DNA of 32,593 nt from Blattamonas nauphoetae (Eukaryota > Preaxostyla > Oxymonadida): assembly GCA_033064195.1 (NCBI GenBank), contig JARBJD010000570.1:1-32593 (forward strand), written 5' to 3'. A program made the position numbers and the translations under genes. The notes beneath the pieces are model-generated. The model ran no database searches and was not told where the DNA came from. It was given only the letters and a program-made list of their open reading frames with translations. This document shows, piece after piece, positions 9,841 to 20,571 of this stretch. How positions within the stretch are numbered: position 1 is the first letter of the stretch; every line of letters starts with the position of its first letter.

Positions 9841-10803
9841 TCACATTTCTGCTCGATCTATAGCTCCCATTCCAGAACTGTCCAACTGTGCAAATCGATA
9901 ATACCCAGGCATTTCAGATTGGTATCCACTGATATCATCATCTGTGACTGTTTTGAATGCTTTGGCTTTCAGTTTATTAACTTCTGTTGATATGTGAGTT
10001 GAATAGCGAGTACAGTATTCCGATAAATACGTTGTATCTTGAGTGATCATTTGGAGAAACACTGGATAAATCTGATCTTTGAAGGTTTTCTTTTGTTTCA
10101 TACTGGGATTGTAGTCCTGAACATGATCATGAAGCCATTGATCCCACATTAGTGATGCAATCTGTGATTGAATTGAATTGAACACCATATTGTCTAACAC
10201 ATTCTTGCTGGGATCAGCTGGATTGCTTCGATTTGCACGAGTTATTCCCAATGTGTCTGTCATGTGTTCACCAACAGCTCTCTTCACTATTGCATATGGT
10301 TGATGAGATCGTTTGGTCTTCATCTCTTCATAGCTGATGTCTCGATAATTGGTTGGCAAATCGTATGTTCCATTTTTGAGGAAATTCCGATGTACAGCTT
10401 TGATTCTCCTTCCATTCTCTTGATAGAATGATGTGTATGGTTTCTGTCTTCGCATATCTGGTGTTGGATTCATGGCGTAGTATGTCTCTTTGACTGGTCT
10501 ACTGTTGTACGGAGTTAGCATGGCACCATTGACTGCAATCAAATCTCCAGTATCATTATCGTAGACCATCACATCAGGAACTTGTCCATATTGTTCTATT
10601 TTCGCAGTCCAATTTCGTCCAGTTCTCTTGATGTATTCTAACGCTGATGGAAGACAACACAGAGCATCATTGCGTCTGGTTTGAATATCATCGTCGGCAT
10701 AGATTCGTTTCAATGCTGCTTGAGTCTCTGCTGCGTATCTCATTCTTGGTTTCTTCGCTTGTGCTTTTCTTTGTGGTTGAACGTACACTATCTTTTGTGA
10801 CAT
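9841..10803 (-). CDS. Conserved-looking Polinton protein of 320 residues, possible minor capsid or core protein
   Basis: Begins MSQKIVYVQPQRKAQAKKPRMRY, a basic front that could bind DNA. The rest is soluble and mixed, with a run of charged helices at the end (about residues 215-300). It contains aromatic, Arg-rich stretches such as PYTSFYQENGRRIKAVHRNF. There is no Walker motif, no protease triad and no membrane segment that I can see. It stands head-to-head with the packaging ATPase, 61 bases away, so both probably share a two-way promoter. Polintons usually carry a penton or minor capsid gene and a protease in this area; I cannot assign this protein to either. It looks whole, 320 residues. 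Confidence 0.65.
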   Translation of the reverse strand: MSQKIVYVQPQRKAQAKKPRMRYAAETQAALKRIYADDDIQTRRNDALCCLPSALEYIKRTGRNWTAKIEQYGQVPDVMVYDNDTGDLIAVNGAMLTPYNSRPVKETYYAMNPTPDMRRQKPYTSFYQENGRRIKAVHRNFLKNGTYDLPTNYRDISYEEMKTKRSHQPYAIVKRAVGEHMTDTLGITRANRSNPADPSKNVLDNMVFNSIQSQIASLMWDQWLHDHVQDYNPSMKQKKTFKDQIYPVFLQMITQDTTYLSEYCTRYSTHISTEVNKLKAKAFKTVTDDDISGYQSEMPGYYRFAQLDSSGMGAIDRAEM

Positions 10804-10864
10804 TGTGTGTTTTCATACAAAATAAAAAAACCAAAAGTATATTTTAATTAGAGTTAAATCACAA
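10804..10864. promoter_or_regulatory. Two-way promoter region between the 320-residue protein and the ATPase
   Basis: Sixty-one AT-rich bases separate two divergent starts. Toward the minus-strand gene it reads GGTTTTTTTATTTTGTATG; toward the ATPase it holds TATATTTTAATTAGAG. It is the only divergent pair with so short a gap in the core of the element. Confidence 0.55.
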
Positions 10865-11746
10865 ATGAACAAATCGAATATGGCTAAACCAGAGGTTTCG
10901 CGGAGGGTGGAACCCTTGTCTCCTACAGCATACGTGAATGCTAAATTGAGTGAAGCGACACATAGGAATGTATCTCATGAAGTGCAATCACAGATTCATC
11001 CAGACCTCAATTTCAATCGCAATAGTGTCAATGTCCTCGTTGGAAACAGAGGAAGTGGAAAGACCTTCAATGCTCTTCGAGAAGTTGCCAAGCTCCAGAA
11101 TGTTCAAGTTAGGAATGAACTCTTTCACCTCTTTGTCTTCGTCACTGACAAGAACATCGATCCAACATTCGATAAATTTAAACCAATACTGAACGTTCCG
11201 TATGTGAAAGTGAAATATGATGATGCACTTCCATTTCTGTTGGAACTCTCTGAATCAAAAGCTGCGTATGAAGAAATTATTGACAATCAATGGCAGAACA
11301 AAATCACTGATGAATGCCGAGAAGATCTCTTTGATGCACTTTACATTGATGATTTCTCAGTGAAGAATCTCCAGACGATTATTCTCCTTGATGACTGTCG
11401 TAGGATCCTAGGTGAACGAAGAGCATCCAAAAATAGAATGACAATGATGGACTTATTATTGGAGAATCGACAACCGAAGTTCACGTTCTTTCTGACGATG
11501 CATGAGCTCTTCAGTTTGTCAGCAGACATGAAGTCAAACATTGATTCAATGTGGATCTTTGGAGGATTCAACAAAGAACGAATCAGTCGAGTCTATCCTC
11601 AGTTGAACTCACCAATTGATATTCAACACTTCTGGAATGTCTATCAAAGGAAACAAAAATGTGAAGCAGTCATTCTTCGATACAACACTGATGGAGTTAC
11701 ACTGAATGAGATCAATAAAGATGGGTTAATCAGAAGGGTCCGTTAG
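10865..11746 (+). CDS. Packaging ATPase, FtsK/HerA type (Polinton)
   Basis: 293 residues. Walker A is GNRGSGKT at residues 60-67, following a hydrophobic strand VNVLV. Walker B is TIILLDD at 171-177. A later block LLENRQPKFTFFLTMHE (198-214) fits the sensor strand of this ATPase class. In Polintons and their virus relatives this enzyme uses ATP to drive the genome into the preformed capsid. Length is normal for the group (about 250-300). The gene looks whole and is one of only two core genes on the plus strand. Its 3' end overlaps the 3' end of the opposing coiled-coil gene by 21 bases. The second Met (residue 6) is a possible alternative start. Confidence 0.9.
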   Translation: MNKSNMAKPEVSRRVEPLSPTAYVNAKLSEATHRNVSHEVQSQIHPDLNFNRNSVNVLVGNRGSGKTFNALREVAKLQNVQVRNELFHLFVFVTDKNIDPTFDKFKPILNVPYVKVKYDDALPFLLELSESKAAYEEIIDNQWQNKITDECREDLFDALYIDDFSVKNLQTIILLDDCRRILGERRASKNRMTMMDLLLENRQPKFTFFLTMHELFSLSADMKSNIDSMWIFGGFNKERISRVYPQLNSPIDIQHFWNVYQRKQKCEAVILRYNTDGVTLNEINKDGLIRRVR

Positions 11747-12085
11747 TTCTTGAATAAGGTTTCCAATCGTCTCATCAAGACTTCGAAGCCTCATGCTGAG
11801 AGTGTCTGTCAGCGTTCGAATTGATTCTTCAATGTCTGATAATCTTTGATCAATCGAGAGTGAATTAGGAGGAGTGGAAGCATCAACATATCGTTTCCTC
11901 AGTGCTATCTCACCTCTTATTTTTGTTATTCTGTATCCATCAATTTGGATCATCCTATTCAGTTTCTGAGTTGTGTACTCATTCAGTTCTTTTCTATTCT
12001 TCTCCAAGTATCTCTGAAAGTCGTGGATGTTTGTGAATTCTTTCTGTTCAGGATCAAACGGTTCTAATATTTTCAGTGATGACAT
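11726..12085 (-). CDS. Small coiled-coil Polinton protein, function unknown
   Basis: 119 residues. The middle is basic and helical (RYLEKNRKELNEYTTQKLNR, about 26-45). The C-terminal 45 residues form a likely coiled coil (SIDQRLSDIEESIRTLTD through LDETIGNLIQEL) with leucine/isoleucine heptad spacing, so it probably makes dimers or trimers. There is no enzyme motif. It is tail-to-tail with the ATPase, with overlapping ends, which is typical of compact viral genomes. The foreign 6.9-kb insertion begins about 65 bases upstream of its start, just outside its promoter-like motif, and would not cut the gene. It looks whole. Confidence 0.65.
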   Translation of the reverse strand: MSSLKILEPFDPEQKEFTNIHDFQRYLEKNRKELNEYTTQKLNRMIQIDGYRITKIRGEIALRKRYVDASTPPNSLSIDQRLSDIEESIRTLTDTLSMRLRSLDETIGNLIQELTDPSD

Positions 12086-12105
12086 TTAAGTGAAATAAAA
12101 ATATC
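12086..12105 (-). promoter_or_regulatory. Polinton promoter-like motif, TAAATG type
   Basis: Minus strand reads GATATTTTTATTTCACTTAA then ATG at 12085. It lies between the coiled-coil gene and the left edge of the nested insertion and was not disrupted. Confidence 0.6.
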
Positions 12106-12150
12106 TGAAACATTTTCGAAATTCGATTAAATTGAAGCGAACGAAGTTCT

Positions 12151-12211
12151 GAGGGAAAACCAAAAAACCCCTGGAATCCACATAAATCAAACGTCCACCA
12201 AAAAGTGAAAG
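12151..12211. repeat. Left inverted end of the 6.9-kb insertion
   Basis: Starts GAGGGAAAACC and includes CCCCTG and AATCCACATAAATCAAACGT. It matches 19030-19090 in inverted orientation at about 54 of 61 positions. Confidence 0.75.
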
Positions 12212-12269
12212 AGAATCACAGTAGAAAGAGGTGAGGACCCGAACTTGGGTGTGCAAATTGAAACTGGGG

Positions 12270-15200
12270 GAGATGAAGCCCATTCTTTATTTCGAACCCA
12301 TAATCAGTGCGAACTCCAATGGTGATTGGAAGATCGTTGTTTCCTGTCTAAATCGTGTCATTGTTTATGATTATTCACTCCTTTCTGTCTAGATTCAAAC
12401 AAATGTGTCAAGATCCCCTTTCGGTCAGTTTTGGGTCGATCGCTACTGCTCAACAACTGTCCTCAGCTGGAAATCCTCCCACTTTTTCACTTTTGGGCTA
12501 TTCTCTCTCCAAACTCACACATACCCCTTCCAGTTGGGATGAGAACCATCCTTTCAGAAATCTGAGTCAACTGCGAATTAAGAACAGTGAAGTTCATTGT
12601 ATTGACGATACTTTGAATGGGACAGTGATATCTGACAATAGAAATACCATGGAAACCTGATGAACAAATCCAACCCTGTTGAATGTGACCAAAATCATTG
12701 CGCAAACCACAACCAACAAACTGCCGACATTGTGAAGGAGAACAAGACAACCGAAGCAGATATCAACAGCTACTCGTCTCCTTCAAGTTCATTGGGCATC
12801 TTTTTCACCGCCATCCATCTGACATGAACAACCTACACAGCAGGAACGAACTTCCACATGATCGAACAGAATCAGTTTGCGGGGAAACTTTCTTTGACAT
12901 GTTGCACATTTATGGGACAATTTCGATGTTATCTGATTGACCTCCTGATCATAGTTGCACAGTTGGATGTATTCACAAGACTGGTGATGATCGACTGCTC
13001 TGTGACATTCTCGAACACAACCTAACTTTCATCTTCAAACTTCCAATTCGACCCCCACGCTTCGGTCTTCGTGCTATTGAACAACTCAAGATTCAAAGCA
13101 CCAGATGGTCAACACACATACAATCGCCTTGTCTCTCCAATCAACTTATTGAGACTCTTCGATATTTCAGGATGCACCATACTACAGCAATCAAAATCTG
13201 GATGCGGAGTGGTTTATAATTTCAGTCTATCAGAAGTGCTTCCTGTATTTGACTCAATCCTCACTGACAATTCAGCTCCCAACAGAGCGTACGTTGATCT
13301 TGATCGTGATCTCGCGTATTTATGTCGTTGTAACTTCAATCGTAGTATCACAACTGTTGGTGGAGCAATGCATCGTCATTCACCATCAGTCATCCATCCT
13401 GAAGATTATCGATTCAGAAGCAAGCCATCTCTCCAAAAATAGATCTTTCCAACAATCCATCGACAGATGATGTTTCTACGAAAGAATCTTCACCTCTTCC
13501 CAATCCTGATACAGGATCTGTCCAAACGCCCCCATCTGCCGTATTCTTCACCGAAAGTTGTGCTGTTCTGACGAAGCTTCTATGAAATGCTTGGGCGTCC
13601 GAAGTGTCTGCACTCCTTTGTCGAAACTGACCATCTCAGCGGAGGTGGCGGTGAAGGGAAGGATGACACACCAAACACGCAAAAGTCCGCCACTCCTGTC
13701 TGTTGAAGGAAAAGCACATTGCTCACCTCTCATTCCTCCCCAAGCAACTGAACACCGCCATGAATGTCACCATTTTCATTTTCCTTCGAAACTCTCCCCA
13801 CCTTCAGTCGCTCCGGCAGTCATACTCAGATCTCGCAGAAATTTGACACTTATTGCGAAAGTTTTGCAAACTTCAGTCAGCATGGACACATTTGAAACGA
13901 ACGAAAGCTATCTACAGAATATGGCATACCCATTTATCTTCTCTGCGCATAAATTGATGCTCAACAAGTTCTGCACTGATTTTGTCGATGTCAGCATGAA
14001 ATTTGAATATATTGAAGCCTCTCCCAAACTTTCAGACATCCCCACGTTCTACAACCCATCTTATTCGTCTTTTGGGGTTGTTCCGCCAGACGTTCACCTT
14101 CCCGTCCCATCTTCCTCCTTGATCATCCTTCATTATCTCGTCATTGCCCAATAGAGATCTCTCCCTTTGTATTCACCCGCCTATCGTATTGTCTCCACTC
14201 TGGGCTCGAAAATCCCCTCAGAACACGAATTCCACGCCAAGTCGACGCAAATGTTCATTGAATCCCGCCCCACAGTGGAAAGACTGAAGTCGCCCTCTCT
14301 TCATCCCCTCTTGCTGCCCCTGCTTCAAGTCCGACCCCCTTTTGACGATTTTATCCTCTCAGTTGGCGATTCACGGGAAGATAACGATCATGTGATCGAT
14401 CAAGCCGAATCGACCCTTCCGCCATCACTCCAACTCGACAACGAGCTGAAAGAAGAATCAACCCTTCTGAGTGGAACCTAAGTCCCCACTCACTCTCGTT
14501 CGCCAGTCGTCCTCGCTCTAATCCTTCCCCTCATCGTTGAAGACAGTGAGTATTGGAGAAGTGATTGACGAAGTGAACAAGGAAACACTGACGAACATGG
14601 TGTTCTCCACTCCTCGTTCCGTCCCGACTACTCGGTCGGCCAGATCACAACCAGTGTCTCCAGTCTCGCCTGAACATTCAAAATTCCTGTTCGATTCGGA
14701 GGAAAGATGGGTACTGAGTCCAGAGTCGAATTGACGAGCTGTCGCTGTCAGCACACTTTCCTGCAATTCGGCTTTCCACAATGATTTCTGATTTGTGTCT
14801 CATCCCTCTGCAACAAACCTTCTTTTCTCAATCCTTCCACTGAACAACGAGATGCTAATGAGTGAAGGATCGAGTGGAACGAGGAAGAAATGAGAGATGA
14901 GAAGTGTCTTGGAAAGCAAGAAAGAGTCGACAGAGCATAGATTATGCAATTTGAGTCTGTACACTCCAAGGCCATGTGCATTCACTCGAAAATGGTGCGA
15001 GAAAATGGTAAAGACTCGCTGGATGAGTGTCAAACCATGGAACAAACAAAACAACAACTCGATGCCCAAACTGCGCTGGATGAAGAGCAAAGAAGAGAAG
15101 AGAGCGACTGGGACGTTCCTGGTGAAGAAGAAGCGGAAGCGGAAGGATTGGCGAAGAAGGAGAGGTTGGAATCGACGCGGCCTCGACTGATCGTAGAGAC

Positions 15201-16612
15201 ACACACTTCCAACCATCTGAAGGAGACGGGAGAGAACATGAAAGGAAGTGCGTTCGAGAGAGAGTTTGATCAGGGTGAGCGAAGAAGACTGATCAGAGCG
15301 AGTCTGTGTGGAGTGGTGGAGGAGGCGAGATAGAAGAGAGAGAAGCACGATCGCGCAAAGAGACAAGTTGAATGGAGAATTATCAGAAGATTGTGGCAGT
15401 GTTTGTAGGGGAAAGGAAAGTGGACGAAAAGGGAAGAGATGAGACACAGGGGCACATTCATGTTATCACTTGACTATTTCACTGTTGCGTCGGATGACGA
15501 CAATATTGAGATCACGGAACCGAATAACTTGTGGAGTTTGACCAACCAGAAGTGTTCACCAGTTCTCTACTCGCTTCGCTCAGCTTGGCCGGATCACATT
15601 GATTGACTCGTCGCTGGAACTGAAAGACGTTGTTGATCGCTCACTGATGAAGATGCGAGAAGACAGTGCTCTTCACAACTGTTTCGGTGTCGATGAGTTG
15701 GATCACGCCTGTCTCCCATTCACACAATCCTCCTTCCACATCCGATGTTCGGAAGGAGGAGAGATTGAGATTAGCAATCTGAATGGAGGAGATGGAGTGG
15801 AAACAGCATCAACGTGGATCTCCTCGAGTGATTGTCAGCTGACAGCAAAAGAAACAATCTCTCACTCGCCATTCTTCGTTCCGACTCTCAATACATCCTC
15901 ATCGAAAGCCACGTTCGACAAGAAATCGTGAACGCACGCGTTTACCCTGATTGGATCGACATTCATCCCGTGTGGATTGTTCCTGGAAGTGTTTGAGAGA
16001 TCAGGACACAATGGCAGGAATGGAGAATACACCCGCGAACTGACAGAATCGTCCACTCTCTCGTTCACCGAAACAGCCATCACACTCGCCATTCCACAGA
16101 AGGAGATTGCAGCATCCATCGCAGTCGAGGCAGAATGGCATGCTCGCCTCGTTTTTGGTGATGGAAGTCGGACAGAGTCGTTCCGAGTGAAATTGAGTGG
16201 ATCGGATGAACGAAAAGCATTGACAAAGCAAGCAATGAAGTGGGTGGTTCCTGTGATCTGTGCGTGTGTCTCCCTCCTCCTCTTCATCGTCATCCTTCTC
16301 CGCCACCGTTCCTAAAAGAAGAAGAATGAAAAGTCGCTTCTTCACAAAACAGACGAGATGGACTCACTTCCTCCCGAGAAGATCGAAGACTTTGACAACT
16401 TGGGTATTCCTCCATCGTCGATTGTCTCGTTGACGGACGCAGATGAAGGGTTTGTGATGAATGGAGGAGACAGATCAAACCCCGCTTTTCAACCACCCAT
16501 CCTTCATCTTTCTCCTTCATTCATCACCATGTGGAGGAAAATTGATGAAAAGATACCTATTATGGGTGAAAGGCACTTGAGGATTAGCAAGATCGATCAC
16601 ACGCATTGAATC
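12270..16612 (+). pseudogene. Beta-helix/transmembrane receptor-like host gene remnant (oxymonad family)
   Basis: Plus-strand host coding sequence spread over changing frames. The ectodomain style is clear near 13071-13442 (SGCTILQQSKSGCGVV, CRCNFNRSITTVGGAMHRHS), typical of right-handed parallel beta-helix proteins. The 3' part is best preserved: 15599-15931 (ISHSPFFVPTLNTSSSKATF), then about 15935-16315 with FTLIGSTFIPCG, KLSGSDERKALTKQAMKW and one membrane helix (VVPVICACVSLLLFIVILL), then cytosolic sequence with MDSLPPEKIEDFDNLG. From memory this order matches a large Blattamonas family in which a beta-helix, a membrane segment and a kinase-like tail follow one another; no kinase domain is left here. 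A single in-frame TAA at 16313-16315 separates the membrane part from the tail, and several frame changes lie upstream. The 14160-15450 stretch is coding-like but unassigned. Confidence 0.55.
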
Positions 16613-16639
16613 TCACAAGGTTCAGACCTCACTTGTCTC

Positions 16640-17220
16640 TCGGTATGCTCTTTGTCGCTTCCTCATGCATTCATCTCTCTCGATTTCAGCTTTACTTCGC
16701 ATCACTCCTCTTTAACTCTCACGAATGAACTTAACTCGATTGCCAGAGACAACTACAGATCAAACAACAAAATGGTATGAGTGATTCATTTTGAACTTTT
16801 TTTCCATTGTGTTCAATATCATTTTTATCTCAGTCAGTTCATTGTATTGTTGTTTTCTCTCAGATCATGATGTACCCTGATCGATATCAAGATAGCATCC
16901 TCTCGAGGTCTGTCCTATCCTCTATTCATTGTATCTTTTATTCTCAGATTCTTTTTTCAAATATACAGTTGAAGAAAGATTGTCTCAGCCAGCTCGACGT
17001 TCGTGAAACCACAAGCATTGATTCCTCGTTTTGTTCATTCTTCGCAACCGAAATCAGAGCGATCAATTTCCTCGAGGTTGCGAAAACGGCCTTAACCATC
17101 CTTGCTCGTCATCTCAAACCATACATGGCGGAGTTGAGAGATTGTAATGATCAGGAGAGATCAGCTTTTTATATCGCCAATTCGTCGTTTTCATTCGTTT
17201 TATCGTATTATTTCTTATGA
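16640..17220 (+). pseudogene. Possible exons of a second host gene fragment, unknown
   Basis: After the beta-helix remnant come short coding-like blocks split by intron-like sequence. A GTATGA at 16775 pairs with TTCTCTCAG ending at 16863 (about 89 bases), and GTCTGT at 16908 pairs with TTCTCAG ending at 16947 (40 bases). The last block, about 16948-17217, reads helical sequence such as INFLEVAKTALTILARHL. The exons do not join into one clean frame in my reading, so this is a fragment, or the splice sites are different. I do not recognise the product. It lies inside the 6.9-kb insertion, left of the hAT-like element. Confidence 0.3.
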
Positions 17221-17389
17221 AATCGTGATAACGAGAAAAAGAAATGAGTAATGAGCTTAAACGAGTTTCAACAGTTGCCCATTAAACACTTTTTTCCCAT
17301 TGATCAACTCATAAAGATTAACCTTCATCTCCTCCCACAGGTGTTTGCACAGGCTATCACTGCAAGGATGGATATCCCTTCACTTGATC

Positions 17390-19022
17390 TAGGCTTGTCT
17401 GACCGGCCAAAAGTGCCGGTCAGAGTCAGTGGCCAATTCTTCAAAGGGTCCGATCTCACCTAAATTGTCAATTCCACACTTTCAACAAGAAAATCACAAG
17501 ATAGCTAACATTTGTGTCCAGATTTACCAACTAACACAAGAAATATGCCGAGGATCTGCTTACTCGAAAAGATTTGTTTTTCAACAGAAAGAATGAAGAT
17601 AACACTTCGAAAGGCGAGCAGGATATGGTTAATTTGAAGAGAATACATGATTAGATGATCAACGCCAAAACAAAGACGAGAACATGCAGCACAATCCGAG
17701 CAATCCCTCTTCCCCTCCGTCTGCCAAAGATATCACAAAGACCAGTCTGCTGTCCGAATCTTCACTATTACTCAGTTCCAGCTTGTATTTCATGTTGGCA
17801 GTTGTGTTGCACTCGATCCACGAACGGGTGAACGTTATTTCAGTACCGTCATCTATTTTCGTCCTTTTCGCTGTAGATGTGGAGGAACCCTTCGCTGGGT
17901 TGTCTGACTTGTTCACTCGGATGAACGTGTTGTTCGTGGCAAAGTATTTCAGGTCGCTGACGTCTGAGTTAAGGTTTGTTGTGATGTGAATGAGGTGATG
18001 GGCTGCGTGGAAGTGTGATCTCCTCGAGCGGCGAGACGAACGTCCTGCTGTTTTGTGGAGTGTTCTCCGGCGAGAGGACCATGTTAGAGATCTTGTTTGA
18101 GGTTGAGTGAGTGTGTTGAGGGTTGGTGTGGGTGAGGCTGGCGGAGAAGTGAGTGTACTCTCCCCATTCGAGAAGGCCGTTGAGTTGTTGTCGTAGATAT
18201 CAAACGTGATTTTTGTCTTCTGTTGGTCCTCAATTGGGTCAGAACCAAGACTCAGCAAATGTGTGAATTTGAGGGCACCTGATCCGCTCCGTAGTCTTCA
18301 GACAGACTCAACATAACGACGAGACTCAATCAGTTTCCCAAAGTCACTGTCAACTCTTGGTTGGTCTTCTTGTCCACCAACTCTGCAATCTTCAGGATAC
18401 TGTCACGAGGAGGGATGGAGAACCTGACAAAGTTGCTCTCGTCGTGAATTGGATGGTGAGTGGAGAAGCATGCGAAGTGAGTGGATGAGAGGGTTGATGT
18501 GTGGTGGCCTTTGAGAGTGTTCGACAGATGTTGGTGTTGTTCGTATTCGATGTGAATCTCACCTTTGACAATGGCATCACAAAGCTCTTCCCAGTTCAGC
18601 TCTGTTTCCTTCGGCTTCTCTCCTCTACATTCTCAATGGCTTAAGTTCTGTATCTTGAAAGGAACTGAGAAAAAAGTGAAAGAAAGATTTGGGCAGACAG
18701 ATGACAGCTGGTACCAAAAAGATTTTGTCTTAAGGGTTCATACCAAGAAGTTTCGACGTTCGGCGACAACTATTTCAGTGATAGAGGATGAAGAAGTTCG
18801 ATCAAATGCCCATTACTTTTTGTGTTAAGTTCGATCGAGAAAGGATACTGTGAAATTAAGAGTTAAATCGCTGAATTGAATGATCAAAAGCTGATTTGTT
18901 AAAATTCTGAAGAAATCGGAGAAATGGTAAATCAAGATTATGGGTTCCGAAATACCTCCGGTCAGGGACCGTCAGTACTTTTCGATGAAAACTGACCGGT
19001 CAGTGCCGGTCAGACAAGCCTA
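17390..19022. mobile_element. hAT-like non-autonomous DNA transposon, copy 1 (1633 bp)
   Basis: The ends are perfect inverted TAGGCTTGTCTGACCGGC. The flanks carry a perfect 8-base target duplication ACTTGATC (17382-17389 and 19023-19030). An 8-base duplication and a TAG-type end suit the hAT superfamily, though other 8-base families cannot be excluded. The left end (first 71 bases) matches the right end of copy 2 (28908-30630) and the right 115 or so bases match the left end of copy 2, so the two are the same family in opposite orientation. The interiors differ. Here the interior holds minus-strand host-like coding sequence and no transposase. Inserted into the 6.9-kb insertion, next to its right repeat. 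Confidence 0.85.
17659..18635 (-). pseudogene. Host gene fragment captured inside hAT-like copy 1
   Basis: Minus-strand coding-like sequence between the transposon ends. An open stretch of about 95 codons from about 18625 to 18334 includes ETELNWEELCDAIVKGEIHI, FSIPPRDSILKIAELVDK and NQELTVTLG. A second open stretch, 18258-17659, includes DPIEDQQKTKITFDIYDNN and TEITFTRSWIECNTTANMKY. The two lie in different frames with a short gap. The alternating Thr/Ser-rich strand pattern of the second part (with KYKLELSNSEDSDSR) resembles the repeated beta-sandwich segments of oxymonad surface proteins, but this is only a resemblance. It has no transposase motif (no hATC dimerisation block, no zinc BED finger) and no clear start, so it is best read as cargo. 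Confidence 0.4.
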
Positions 19023-19029
19023 ACTTGAT

Positions 19030-19090
19030 CTTTCACTTTTTCGTGGACGTTTGATTTATGTGGATTTCAGGGGTTTTGTGGCATACCCTG
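19030..19090. repeat. Right inverted end of the 6.9-kb insertion
   Basis: Inverted partner of 12151-12211. Its inner side is interrupted by the hAT-like copy 1, whose target duplication overlaps this repeat by one base. Confidence 0.75.
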
Positions 19091-19093
19091 AGG

Positions 19094-20530
19094 TCAGAAT
19101 AGACCGAATTCAGCAATGAACTCTGGTGATAAGTCGTCAATTGAGTCAGCATGGAACTTGGTGTGTTGGATTGGAACGTAGACAACTTTTGACAGACATG
19201 TGAGTCCATTCAGTAGAGTAGCAACCACATTACCATGTTTGTATTCAATGAATTTCCCCACGAATTGAAACTGCCTTCTCTTCTTCTGAAATTTGGCAAC
19301 AGTCTTGTCCAAATCAAGATGGATCAATAGAATGTTTCCTGGTTTGTATTTCCATAGCATCTGTGTTGTCTGCTGTCTTTGGATGTTCTTTAATTGCTCT
19401 TCACAACTGGAGATATACAGTGCTTCGATCTCTCGATTGTTTTGTGCTTGCTCTGGAGTGAATTTGTTCCAGTACGCTCGATGTGGAGTCATGTTGTAGT
19501 ATTCCACCATCTGATTCATCAGTGAATGATTTGCCATCTGTGTTGCATTGTCTTGGAATCCATCTCTGATTGTTCTGATCACTCGATCGACGATTCGATT
19601 ATGATTTGTGAATGGTGAGCTTGTGAAATATGTACGGACGTTCTGATCCTTGAAAAACTCTGATGCTTCTCCACTTGTCCATGCTGCTTCACCATCACCA
19701 CGAATGTTGTTGACATGAACTCCACGATGATTAATCAGGTCATTGATTGCAGTCTTGACTTTGCTCCATGATTTATCCAGAACAGGAATCACAACCAGGT
19801 GTTTAGTGTTGATGTTAATTGCGAAGAGGTAAATCTGCAGTACTGTTTTCGACGTTGGTGATTGGATAAAGACAAGATCAATTTCCCATGATCCAAACTT
19901 GGGAGAAAAGTATGGTCTATCACAATTCTGAGGAACCTTTCTGTCTGATGTCTTCTGTGGATCACCTGTAATTGCTTTCGACATGAACTGCATTTTTGAT
20001 CGAAAAGGATACACAATTTTCTCTGTCGCTTTTGGAATCGTTGGTTGGTCAATCATCATCGCATCACCTCCTTTTTCCCTCTGAATTTTCCTCGGATGTG
20101 CTACACTCCATCTGTGATCAAATTCCTCATACCAATCCTGAAATGATCTTCCTCCGAATGGGATTTGTTTTGTGTGAGTCAGAATGAAGTTAAGATCATC
20201 GTTCGCAATCTTTCTGTTTATCGAGGCTCGAACGAATGTGTCTCTGTTCATTTTATTTGCATCCAGCATGTGTGAAGTAATGAAGTGTTCCATCTGCTTT
20301 TGATTATTCATGATTGAGTTCTCAGCTTTGATCTGTTCATCTTCTGAATCGTTTCTCTGTTGATGATCAAACAATCCTTTCATTTGTCCCAACTTATTGA
20401 GCACTTGCTGTGTCGTCGGTTCATTCTGTCTGATCTCCCTCACTGGGTGGTTGAACACGGTTGGTGTGAAGAAGGGATTTCTCTCTATTGGATCCTGCAT
20501 CTGTGAAATTGGTATAATGTCATCATCATC

Positions 20531-20571
<41 letters not shown>

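Larger units (their letters stand above)
12149..19092. mobile_element. 6.9-kb insertion inside the Polinton with inverted ends and host-gene cargo
   Basis: Its ends are inverted repeats: 12151-12211 matches the reverse complement of 19030-19090 with about seven mismatches in 61 bases, containing AATCCACATAAATCAAACGT in both. The right end reads CTCAGGG inward and the left CTGAGGG. It sits in the short gap between the coiled-coil gene and the integrase, whose stop codon begins two bases outside. The interior is richer in G and C and reads like host coding DNA, not Polinton. No transposase was recognised, so this looks like a non-autonomous DNA transposon that carries host gene pieces. No clean target duplication was found at either edge, so the exact borders and superfamily stay open. 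A hAT-like element later inserted next to its right repeat (17390-19022). Confidence 0.65.

Noticed and set aside
14897-15333. Overlapping Lys/Glu-rich plus-strand and Leu/Ser-rich minus-strand open frames
   Set aside because: Purine-rich DNA keeps several frames open by chance. It could be charged host coding sequence, but no frame is clearly better, so it was left within the cargo remnant.
16313-16315. Alternative genetic code with TAA read as Gln, as in some oxymonads
   Set aside because: The Polinton genes end at TAA, TAG and TGA in sensible places, for example TAG at the ATPase end, and other host breaks are frame changes that a code change would not explain.
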